DNA of 5,587 bases from Candidatus Arcticimaribacter sp. (GTDB lineage: Bacteria > Bacteroidota > Bacteroidia > Flavobacteriales > Flavobacteriaceae): assembly GCA_011526275.1 (NCBI GenBank), contig WTJP01000017.1:1-5587 (forward strand), written 5' to 3'. Numbering within the stretch: position 1 is the first letter of the stretch; each line of letters begins with the position of its first letter. The notes below the pieces were generated by a model. It was not told the DNA's origin, did no database searches, and was given only the letters and a program-made list of their open reading frames with translations. Below, in pieces: positions 1 to 5,587 of the stretch. The translations under genes were made by a program, and so were the position numbers.

Positions 1-1205
1 ACACGGGCTTGTGTCCAGTAGTCACGTCCGTCTTGGTAACCTGCTCCTTGAGAGTTAAAGAATAAAGCTCCACCCTGTGCAAAACCAGCAGAAAGGAAAG
101 CACTAGTATCTTCATCTGGACGGAATTCTAAGTGACCGTTGGCCGCAAAGTTTTGGTAGCGTGTTGCTAGTGGATTACCGTCATAATTGTCATCTAAATC
201 AGACATAGAAAGTAAAAGATCACCTCTATCTGTAGGGTCAACCATGTTGTTGCGAATTGCAGGTTGATAGATCGCGCGTTGGAAGCCAGCGATCGTTGTG
301 GCATCGGCAATTCCATCACCATCTTCGTCAACTCTTTCGTCTCCGTTTAACTGGAAGTCATCCCCTTCGGTGTACTTTACGTTGATTTTATATCCAAACT
401 TCTTGTTTTCAGAAGCATAAGCGTGACGTAAAGCAGCTCCTAAGGTGTTCATTTCACCTCCTAAGAGTTCCACGGTAGTACCAGGATAATCGATTGGGTT
501 TTTAGACATGAAGTGAACTACCCCAGAGGTTACCCCAGGACCGTAAAGTGCAGAAGCAGCACCACGAACCACCTCGATTTTCGCGATATCGATGTTAGAT
601 AAACCGGCTTGTTGTGTAAAGAAAGTACCCGCAGAAGGATTCGTTAAGAAACGGTAATCCAAGATAGGTAGTGCAGATGTTCCAAATACACCAGAACCAG
701 CACGCATCTCAATGTTGAGTGTGTTGGCCGATTGTTGTTGGATTTGCACCCCAGGTACATTAACTAAGTGACGCACAGGATCAACCGCTACGGCAGAGTT
801 TTCAATATCTTTTGCAGAAACAATGCTCACAGAAGCTGGCGCATCTTGAACCTTTTGTGGGCGACGCGATGCCGATACAATAATTTCATCGAGCTTTTCA
901 CCGGGCTGTAATGCTAAATTGATGACTTGATCTGCAGAAGTAACTTCAACCGATTGAGTGGTAAACCCAACCGAACTTACTTCAATAGTGAAAGGAGCAT
1001 CTTGACTTGTGCTGAAAGTAAAGTTACCATCAAAGTCGGTGTTGGTCCCTTCCGTTGTTCCTTGAATGACGATGTTCACCCCAGGAATGGGCGCATCCGT
1101 CTCTGCGTCAGTTACCGTACCACGAATGGTGGTTTGGGCCAACAACAGATTTACACAAAACAGTCCGAGAACCGTTAGTGCAGTGGTCAGTTTGTTTTTT
1201 TTCAT
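1..1205 (-). CDS. TonB-dependent outer-membrane receptor, N-terminal part (cut by left window edge)
   Basis: The reading frame is open from ATG at 1205 to the left edge, giving 401 residues without a stop. It is an outer-membrane active transporter that would take up a large nutrient or metal chelate using TonB energy; the ligand cannot be told. Residues 1-23 form a signal peptide (MKKNK, a hydrophobic core, then LLLA before Gln24). Residues 25-100 are a carboxypeptidase-regulatory-like beta domain (IRGTVTDAETDAPIPGVNI; DFDGNFTF), typical of Bacteroidota receptors. A TonB-box-like LDEIIVSA follows at 105-112, then the plug domain at about 117-240, with IEVVRGAASALYGPGVTSGV at 210-229. Barrel strands begin after about 240. 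The usual plug segment with a V-x-DG motif reads ILDYRFLTNP instead. An acidic stretch at 287-301 (NGDERVDEDGDGIAD) resembles a calcium loop. The C-terminal barrel is missing from the window. A promoter-like element lies about 100 bases upstream. The family call is very secure. Confidence 0.96.
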   Translation of the reverse strand, partial: MKKNKLTTALTVLGLFCVNLLLAQTTIRGTVTDAETDAPIPGVNIVIQGTTEGTNTDFDGNFTFSTSQDAPFTIEVSSVGFTTQSVEVTSADQVINLALQPGEKLDEIIVSASRRPQKVQDAPASVSIVSAKDIENSAVAVDPVRHLVNVPGVQIQQQSANTLNIEMRAGSGVFGTSALPILDYRFLTNPSAGTFFTQQAGLSNIDIAKIEVVRGAASALYGPGVTSGVVHFMSKNPIDYPGTTVELLGGEMNTLGAALRHAYASENKKFGYKINVKYTEGDDFQLNGDERVDEDGDGIADATTIAGFQRAIYQPAIRNNMVDPTDRGDLLLSMSDLDDNYDGNPLATRYQNFAANGHLEFRPDEDTSAFLSAGFAQGGALFFNSQGAGYQDGRDYWTQAR

Positions 1206-1306
1206 GATTGTTTGATTTATAATTATTACTGGTTTACAGAACTTAAACAAGTTTTTTTAAGGTATAGATTTGGGTTTTTGAGTTGCAATAAGTGCGTCCC
1301 ATCTCG

Positions 1307-1337
1307 GAAAGATAGAAAGATTTTAGCGTTATCAAAA
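1307..1337 (-). promoter_or_regulatory. Bacteroidota-type promoter for the TonB-dependent receptor
   Basis: Read on the minus strand, TTTTG (1337-1333) is followed after 18 bases by TATCTTTC (1314-1307). This matches the known Bacteroidota primary sigma-factor pattern, a -33 TTG-type box and a -7 TAnnTTTG box, except for the last base. Transcription would start near 1300, giving a leader of roughly 95 bases before ATG at 1205. The element lies within the gap between the acyl-CoA synthetase and the receptor, so the receptor can be expressed independently. It is a pattern match only. Confidence 0.5.
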
Positions 1338-1338
1338 G

Positions 1339-1370
1339 ATGTTGAGCGGCTTTTTCAATGTCTCAATCAT
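1339..1370 (-). terminator. Weak candidate terminator hairpin after the acyl-CoA synthetase
   Basis: On the minus strand, ATGATTGAG (1370-1362) can pair with CTCAACAT (1346-1339) across one bulged base and a 15-base loop. CTTTTGAT follows, which is only a short U-rich stretch. The position, immediately at the stop codon, suits a terminator, but the stem is short and AT-rich and overlaps the -33 box of the receptor promoter. Read-through into the receptor is equally possible. Confidence 0.22.
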
Positions 1371-3055
1371 TAATCTTCAAATAAAACGGCTGCTTCATCG
1401 TTGTGCCATGCGGTATAATTTTCTTCATATTTCTTATCCACTTGGTTGCGTTTTATCTTTAATGTGGGGGTAGTTAAGCCATTTTCAACGGTCCACGGTT
1501 CTTTGACAACTACCATGGTTGCTATTCTTTTATAGCCCGGCACTTCTTTGTTTACGGCTTCTAAACGCTTACTGAGTTCTTTTTCTAAGGTTTCTTTTGA
1601 CTTGGTTGCACCAACTTCAGAGAGTACAGCTAGGCAAAGGGGTTGAGGGAGTCCCAATCCCACAACACATATTTGTTCGAAGTCAGTAATATCGGCGAAA
1701 TAGCTTTCTAGCGTTAGCGGTTCAATATATTTCCCTTTCGATGTTTTAAAGAGGTCTTTAACTCTACCCGTGATGAATAGGTAACCTTCTTCGTCTAAGT
1801 GACCCTGATCTCCGGTGTGCAACCAACCGTCCTTCAATACTTCATTGGTGAGTTCAGGTTGTTTGTAATAACCTTGCATGACAAATGGCCCTCGCATTAA
1901 GATTTCGTTTGATGCTTCGTCAATTTTTATTTCGACCATGGGTTGTGCTATTCCCACTGACCCTGGTTTATTGGTTACTTTATCATTGAGCAATGTAGAA
2001 ACAGCACAATTTTCTGTCATGCCGTATCCATTAAAAATATCGATCCCAATTTTTCTAAACCATGTTCGTTGAGAATCCAGCATTGGGGCAGCCCCAGAGA
2101 CAATTGATCGTGCACGACCTAGGCCAAGCGTTTTCTTCAGTTTTCGCTTAATGATCCAAGACAGAATAGGAATTTTTAAAATTTTGTCCAGTTTTTCTTG
2201 CGGAAGTTTGGCTAAAATTCCCATTTGAAATTTTGTCCATATTCTCGGTACAGCAAAAAAGACGGTGGGTTGGGCGTCTTGAAGGTTTTTCGCAAATGTA
2301 TCCAAGCTCTCTGCGAACGAAATAGTTCCTCCAAATCGATAAGCGGCAAATTCTACTACCACCCGTTCTGCAATGTGATTCAGTGGGAGGTAAGAGAAAA
2401 AGTCATTTTGCCCTTTGAAATCGATGTTAAAGGGGTTTTCCTCATAATTGAGTTCAGAGGTTTTTTGGTTGGCGTTATAGTCAAGTACTACACCCTTTGG
2501 ATTTCCTGTGGTCCCGGATGTAAAGATAATGGTCCAGGTATCGCTTAGTTTGGGTTGGTGCGGATGTTCAAGCGCATCAAACTGATCGATGAACGCATGC
2601 CATTGATGGCCTTCTTCAATTTTTGAACAGCCTTTGTAGTGTGGAAATGCGATAATGGGAAGATCGGCTGGGACTCCTTTTTTTTGTTCCTCCCAATCTT
2701 CTACTTTTCCAGCAAATAGTAAGTCAACGTCACCAAAGTTCAACAAGGTGTTGATTTCTTTCGACGTTAAGGTTGGAAAAAAAGGCACACTGATGTAGCC
2801 TGCCATCATGATGGCTAAATCGGCAATAATCCATTCACGACAATTCTTTGAGATTAAACCAATGTGGGCATTTTCACGAAGTCCGAGGGATTGAAGACCA
2901 GTGGCTAGTTTTCTCGCTTTTTGTCCTACTTCTCCCCAAGTGTATTCCTCCCAAGTATCGCCAAAGGGTTGTTTGAGAAATGTTTTGTCTTTGTATTTTT
3001 TCTCCCATTGATAAAATTGAAATTCAAAAAGGGCATCGTTGGTGTTTGTTTCCAT
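1370..3055 (-). CDS. Long-chain fatty-acid--CoA ligase (AMP-forming acyl-CoA synthetase)
   Basis: This enzyme activates free fatty acids to acyl-CoA through an acyl-adenylate, using ATP and CoA; it is cytoplasmic or membrane-associated. From ATG at 3055 it has 561 residues, a normal bacterial family length. All adenylate-forming motifs are present: the P-loop TSGTTGNPKG at 179-188, YGMTE at 344-348, HTGD at 413-416, the hinge region GRVKDLFKTSKGKYIEP at 430-446, and TPTLKIKR with the likely catalytic lysine at 529-536. FSYLPLNHIAER (220-231) and the VPRIW segment (270-274) are typical of the long-chain (FadD/ACSL-like) branch rather than acetyl-CoA synthetases. A TTG codon at 3109 could extend the frame by 18 residues, but those are polar and low-complexity, and the TTG sits at or before the predicted transcription start, so ATG at 3055 is preferred. 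The gene diverges from a thiolase, which supports a role in fatty-acid degradation. Exact chain-length preference is not visible. Confidence 0.95.
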   Translation of the reverse strand: METNTNDALFEFQFYQWEKKYKDKTFLKQPFGDTWEEYTWGEVGQKARKLATGLQSLGLRENAHIGLISKNCREWIIADLAIMMAGYISVPFFPTLTSKEINTLLNFGDVDLLFAGKVEDWEEQKKGVPADLPIIAFPHYKGCSKIEEGHQWHAFIDQFDALEHPHQPKLSDTWTIIFTSGTTGNPKGVVLDYNANQKTSELNYEENPFNIDFKGQNDFFSYLPLNHIAERVVVEFAAYRFGGTISFAESLDTFAKNLQDAQPTVFFAVPRIWTKFQMGILAKLPQEKLDKILKIPILSWIIKRKLKKTLGLGRARSIVSGAAPMLDSQRTWFRKIGIDIFNGYGMTENCAVSTLLNDKVTNKPGSVGIAQPMVEIKIDEASNEILMRGPFVMQGYYKQPELTNEVLKDGWLHTGDQGHLDEEGYLFITGRVKDLFKTSKGKYIEPLTLESYFADITDFEQICVVGLGLPQPLCLAVLSEVGATKSKETLEKELSKRLEAVNKEVPGYKRIATMVVVKEPWTVENGLTTPTLKIKRNQVDKKYEENYTAWHNDEAAVLFED

Positions 3056-3080
3056 TGTTTGGTTTTTGTTTGTTTGTTTT
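3056..3080 (-). promoter_or_regulatory. A-rich, CAAA-repeated leader in front of the acyl-CoA synthetase start
   Basis: The 25 bases directly before ATG 3055, read on the minus strand, are almost only A and C with repeated CAAA units and no Shine-Dalgarno sequence. Such unstructured A-rich leaders are known to promote initiation in Bacteroidota, where Shine-Dalgarno use is rare. This supports ATG at 3055 as the start. It is non-coding under this start choice, and would be translated only if TTG 3109 were used. Confidence 0.5.
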
Positions 3081-3110
3081 GATGACGATTGGGGAGTTTG
3101 TCTATGCAAC

Positions 3111-3141
3111 TAAAGATACAAATCTCTTCTTCTTTTCAAAA
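3111..3141 (-). promoter_or_regulatory. Bacteroidota-type promoter for the acyl-CoA synthetase
   Basis: On the minus strand, TTTTG (3141-3137), an 18-base spacer and TATCTTTA (3118-3111) form a -33/-7 pair. The boxes and spacing are nearly the same as those upstream of the TonB-dependent receptor. Transcription is expected to begin at about 3103-3106, leaving a leader of about 50 bases before ATG 3055. The TTG codon at 3109-3107 would then lie outside the transcript or at its very end, which argues against it as a start. Prediction from pattern only. Confidence 0.55.
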
Positions 3142-3182
3142 TAGGAAGGGCGGGCAATAAATCATCATTTCAATCGGAAAGC

Positions 3183-3212
3183 TTTTAATTTAGATGGAAG
3201 CCATTATATTTG
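3183..3212 (+). promoter_or_regulatory. Bacteroidota-type promoter for the thiolase
   Basis: TATATTTG at 3205-3212 matches the Bacteroidota -7 consensus TAnnTTTG in full. A -33-like TTTTA lies at 3183-3187, 17 bases upstream. Transcription would start near 3219, giving a short leader of about 27 A-rich bases (ACAAGAAGAAACAAG within it) before ATG 3246. It stands back to back with the promoter of the acyl-CoA synthetase, with about 41 bases between the two -33 boxes, where a shared regulator could bind. Confidence 0.6.
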
Positions 3213-3245
3213 GAGCATAACAACTAACAAGAAGAAACAAGATTT

Positions 3246-4427
3246 ATGAGAGAAGCATTGATCGTGTCCACAGCACGCACCCCCATTGGAAAAGCCTACC
3301 GAGGCGCATATAACAACACTTCAGCGCCTACTTTGGCGGGTATCGCCATTGAAGAGGCAGTCAAACGCGCTGGGGTTGACCCACAGCAAGTAGATGATGT
3401 GATTATGGGGGCAGCCTTGCAGCAAGGAACTACAGGAGGTAATATTGGACGTATGGCAGCTTTGGCCGGAGGCCTTCCCACCACAGTAAGCGGAATGAGT
3501 ATCGATCGTCAATGCTCTTCTGGAATGATGGCCATTGCCACGGCAGCGAAACAAATTCAAAGCGACGGTATGGATGTGGTTATTGGCGGAGGCGTTGAGT
3601 CCATCAGCTTGGTGCAAAATGAGCATATGAATACCCACCGTATGGTCGATAAACCTTTAGAAGCCAAGCATCCCCACATTTACATGTCGATGTTGCAGAC
3701 TGCTGAAGTAGTTGCCAAACGCTACAATATTTCGCGTGAAGCGCAAGACGAATACGGTTTACAAAGTCAGCAACGCACTGCTGCTGCACAAGCCGCTGGA
3801 AAATTTGATGATGAAATTATCCCGACCACGACCAATATGGGGGTCATGGATAAAGCCACTAAGGAAATCAGTTTCCACGATTTTACTTTGGAAAAAGACC
3901 AAGGGAATCGCCCCGATACCCAATTGGAGGGCTTATCGGCTTTGAATCCGGTAGTTGAAAATGGTTGCATCACGGCAGGAAATGCCAGTCAGTTGTCCGA
4001 TGGTGCATCGGCCAGTGTATTGATGGAAGCTTCTGTAGCAGCCAAACACAATGTAACCCCTTTAGGGATCTATCGCGGGATTGCCGTAGCGGGTTGTGAA
4101 CCCGACGAGATGGGGATTGGACCTATTTACGCTATTCCAAAATTGCTTAAAGCCCACGGACTTAAAATGGACGATATTGGCTTGTGGGAGCTCAATGAAG
4201 CTTTTGCTGTGCAAGTGCTCTATTGTCGCGATCATTTGGGGATTCCTAATGAGTTGATGAACGTGAATGGTGGAGCCATTTCCATTGGACACCCTTACGG
4301 AATGTCTGGAGCGCGCATGGTAGCACATGCCTTAATTGAAGGGAAACGTCGCGGGGCAAAATACGTGGTTTCCACCATGTGTGTTGGCGGCGGAATGGGT
4401 GCTGCAGGTCTTTTTGAAGTAGTTTAA
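3246..4427 (+). CDS. Thiolase: acetyl-CoA C-acyltransferase / acetyltransferase
   Basis: A complete 393-residue thiolase, the usual length of the bacterial family. In the degradative direction it cleaves 3-ketoacyl-CoA with CoA to give acetyl-CoA and a shortened acyl-CoA (last step of beta-oxidation); close relatives condense two acetyl-CoA to acetoacetyl-CoA. The N-terminal domain carries the acyl-accepting Cys90 in IDRQCSSGMMA, and the C-terminal domain has NEAF at 317-320, His349 in ISIGHPYGMSGAR, and the second catalytic Cys379 in MCVGGGMGAAG. All four active-site elements are intact. GNASQLSDGAS at 245-255 is also characteristic. ATG 3246 fits the conserved thiolase N-terminus (EALIVSTARTPIGKAYRGA) and follows an A-rich leader. 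No partner 3-hydroxyacyl-CoA dehydrogenase/hydratase gene is adjacent. The divergent acyl-CoA synthetase favours a beta-oxidation role, but motifs alone do not separate long-chain FadA-like from acetoacetyl-CoA-specific enzymes. Confidence 0.95.
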   Translation: MREALIVSTARTPIGKAYRGAYNNTSAPTLAGIAIEEAVKRAGVDPQQVDDVIMGAALQQGTTGGNIGRMAALAGGLPTTVSGMSIDRQCSSGMMAIATAAKQIQSDGMDVVIGGGVESISLVQNEHMNTHRMVDKPLEAKHPHIYMSMLQTAEVVAKRYNISREAQDEYGLQSQQRTAAAQAAGKFDDEIIPTTTNMGVMDKATKEISFHDFTLEKDQGNRPDTQLEGLSALNPVVENGCITAGNASQLSDGASASVLMEASVAAKHNVTPLGIYRGIAVAGCEPDEMGIGPIYAIPKLLKAHGLKMDDIGLWELNEAFAVQVLYCRDHLGIPNELMNVNGGAISIGHPYGMSGARMVAHALIEGKRRGAKYVVSTMCVGGGMGAAGLFEVV

Positions 4428-5587
4428 GTAACCTGCGGACGACTGTTGTCGTAAAGCAGGTATTCTTCTGTTTCAATAATTTCTTTTAAGCGTTCTACAC
4501 TCACGACTACTTCTTGAAAAGTAGTGTAGAGCGGAGCAAAACCGAAACGCAAATAACGATCCGGTCGAAAATCAGGGATGATTTTTGGCCGGTCTTTTTT
4601 TCCATGCAATAGGCATTGACAAATCCGCCAAGATTCGGGATGCGAAAGCGTCACATGCGAACCTCTTTCTTTCGGGGCAATTGGGGTTTCCAATTTATAT
4701 CCTAAAGGGAAAAGGACTTGTTCCGCCTGTTCAATAAAAAAGGAAGTGAGGGCTTCGCTTTTGGTACGAATAGCTTCGCTACCTGCCGCTAGCGTTAGGT
4801 TAATCCCTGCTTCCATGGCGACGAGTGATAATACCGTAGGCGTACCTGCATCGAATTTTGTAATGTCGCTAGCAGGCTCATAATGCGATGAAAAGTCGAA
4901 GGGGCGGGCATGCCCAAACCACCCTTGAATAGGTGCATTAACAGCATCGTGAAGAGAAGCGTCTAGATAAAGGAATGAAGGAGCACCCGGTCCCCCGTTG
5001 AGGTATTTGTAGGTGCACCCAATAGCAGCCAAGCTCCGCGTGGCTTTAAAGTCTATCGCTACTGCACCCACTGCATGACTCAAGTCCCAAACGACAATAG
5101 ATTGGTGTTTTTCTGCCCAAGCATTAAGGGCTTGCATGGGGTAGAGATAGGCGCTTTTATAACTTACAAGGCTTAGGCAAATTATCCCTGCTTGTTCCTG
5201 AATGGTGTTTTTCAACCGGTTAAGATCAGCCTCCAAATCGGTGGAGTATTCTACCAGAAGGGGAGGAGGTAATTGCTGTTTTTGTGCGATGCCCTCCAGG
5301 ATATAATTATCGGTGGGGAAGTTGAGGCTATCCGTTATGAGTTGGTTACCGTATTTTCCTGAATGAACTAAAGCTTGAACAAGTTTGTATAGATTCACCG
5401 AGGTAGATTCACCCACGGTGATTTCGTTTTCTTTTGCGTTGAGGATGCGCCCTAATTTTCGTGCTAAGCGTTTGGGTAAGTCGAGCCAATGATCGTTCCA
5501 GCTTCGAATTAAATGCGTTCCCCATTGTTTCTCTACAGCTTCTTGAAGGAGTTCTTTCGCTTCTAGCGGGAGTTTCCCCAAGGAGTT
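4424..5587 (-). CDS. kynU: Kynureninase, N-terminus cut by right window edge
   Basis: A PLP-dependent hydrolase that splits L-kynurenine into anthranilate and alanine, or 3-hydroxykynurenine into 3-hydroxyanthranilate, in tryptophan breakdown and in the kynurenine route to NAD. The frame is open to the right edge and gives 387 residues. It begins NSLGKLPLEA, the conserved GNSLG-LP motif near the N-terminus of kynureninases, so about 30 residues are missing. In fragment numbering (Asn at the edge is 1), visible features are the phosphate-binding ESTSVN at 60-65, FPTD at 90-93, WDLSHAVG at 167-174 with the Asp that contacts the PLP ring nitrogen, YKYLNGGPG at 193-201 with the Schiff-base Lys194 (codon 5008-5006), GWFGH at 222-226, a bacterial-type GTP at 248-250, and RFGFAPLY at 347-354 with the likely substrate-carboxylate Arg. 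No catalytic residue appears lost. A TTG at 5581 is an internal Leu codon, not the start. Its TAA stop interlocks with that of the convergent thiolase. Confidence 0.95.
   Translation of the reverse strand, partial: NSLGKLPLEAKELLQEAVEKQWGTHLIRSWNDHWLDLPKRLARKLGRILNAKENEITVGESTSVNLYKLVQALVHSGKYGNQLITDSLNFPTDNYILEGIAQKQQLPPPLLVEYSTDLEADLNRLKNTIQEQAGIICLSLVSYKSAYLYPMQALNAWAEKHQSIVVWDLSHAVGAVAIDFKATRSLAAIGCTYKYLNGGPGAPSFLYLDASLHDAVNAPIQGWFGHARPFDFSSHYEPASDITKFDAGTPTVLSLVAMEAGINLTLAAGSEAIRTKSEALTSFFIEQAEQVLFPLGYKLETPIAPKERGSHVTLSHPESWRICQCLLHGKKDRPKIIPDFRPDRYLRFGFAPLYTTFQEVVVSVERLKEIIETEEYLLYDNSRPQVT
4432..4460. terminator. Candidate bidirectional hairpin at the thiolase/kynureninase junction
   Basis: CCTGC (4432-4436) pairs with GCAGG (4456-4460) and, inside it, ACGAC (4439-4443) pairs with GTCGT (4448-4452) around the tetraloop TGTT. 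A small GG/AAA internal loop separates the two 5-bp stems. It starts five bases after the thiolase stop and lies wholly within the last codons of kynureninase (the YDNSRPQV region). Downstream on the plus strand is TATTCTTCTGTTTC, U-rich but without a continuous U-tract, so it is not a textbook intrinsic terminator. Its position makes it the best candidate for ending thiolase transcripts. Confidence 0.42.

Noticed and set aside
927..1178. Plus-strand open frame of 83 codons
   Set aside because: It lies antisense to the well-supported N-terminal domain of the TonB-dependent receptor, has no recognisable domain, and has no promoter or leader of the type seen elsewhere in the window.
2225..2548. 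Plus-strand open frame of 107 codons
   Set aside because: It is antisense to the core of the acyl-CoA synthetase, including its P-loop region, and its translation shows no family features; it is a shadow of the coding strand.
3056..3080. CAAA repeats as a phase-variation tract
   Set aside because: The units are few and imperfect and lie outside the coding region under the preferred start; they fit better as an unstructured A-rich leader.
3178..3185. AAAGCTTT palindrome as a defined operator
   Set aside because: Eight bases in an AT-rich intergenic region occur by chance, the symmetry does not extend outward, and no known regulator site of this group matches. It is mentioned only as part of the divergent-region finding.
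3321..3638. Minus-strand open frame of 105 codons within the thiolase
   Set aside because: It is antisense to the catalytic Cys90 region of the thiolase, and its Cys- and His-rich composition reflects the reverse of conserved codons rather than a protein family.
5579..5581. TTG as the start codon of kynureninase
   Set aside because: It is the Leu of the conserved NSLG motif; the frame continues with Ser and Asn codons to the window edge, so the gene is partial and its start is outside.
1..5587. Mobile element, CRISPR array, tRNA/rRNA, toxin-antitoxin or defence cassette
   Set aside because: Reading both strands, I found no transposase or integrase motifs, terminal inverted repeats, regularly spaced repeats, tRNA-like cloverleaf or small gene pairs. 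Nearly all of the window is covered by four ordinary genes.

Overview
The window looks like an ordinary chromosomal segment of a member of the Bacteroidota, probably a flavobacterium-like organism. Three things point there: a TonB-dependent receptor that opens with a carboxypeptidase-regulatory-like domain before its plug, start codons preceded by A-rich leaders without a Shine-Dalgarno sequence, and promoter-like elements of the Bacteroidota type (a -33 TTTTG-like box, 17-18 bases, then TAnnTTT(G)). The genus cannot be told from the sequence alone.

Layout, left to right. Positions 1-1205 (minus strand) hold the first 401 residues of a TonB-dependent outer-membrane receptor that runs off the left edge. 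Positions 1206-1369 are a short intergenic region with a promoter-like element for the receptor and a weak hairpin just after the next gene. Positions 1370-3055 (minus) hold a complete AMP-forming long-chain acyl-CoA synthetase. Positions 3056-3245 are a divergent promoter region with one predicted promoter in each direction. Positions 3246-4427 (plus) hold a complete thiolase. Positions 4424-5587 (minus) hold most of a kynureninase whose N-terminus lies beyond the right edge. The thiolase and kynureninase genes converge and their stop codons interlock in a single TTAA. No stretch of more than 300 bases lacks a gene.

How the genes fit together. The acyl-CoA synthetase (fatty-acid activation) and the thiolase (last step of beta-oxidation, or acetoacetyl-CoA metabolism) are divergently transcribed and share a 190-bp control region, which suggests coordinated lipid use. 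Kynureninase belongs to tryptophan breakdown or de novo NAD synthesis and is probably a neighbour only by position. The receptor is a separate transcription unit with an unknown ligand.

I found no mobile element, CRISPR array, tRNA, rRNA or unfamiliar gene cassette, and nothing that amounts to a new system. The points most worth checking are the interlocked stop codons with a coding-embedded hairpin between the convergent genes, the matching promoter architecture, and the atypical receptor plug with a calcium-loop-like acidic insert.
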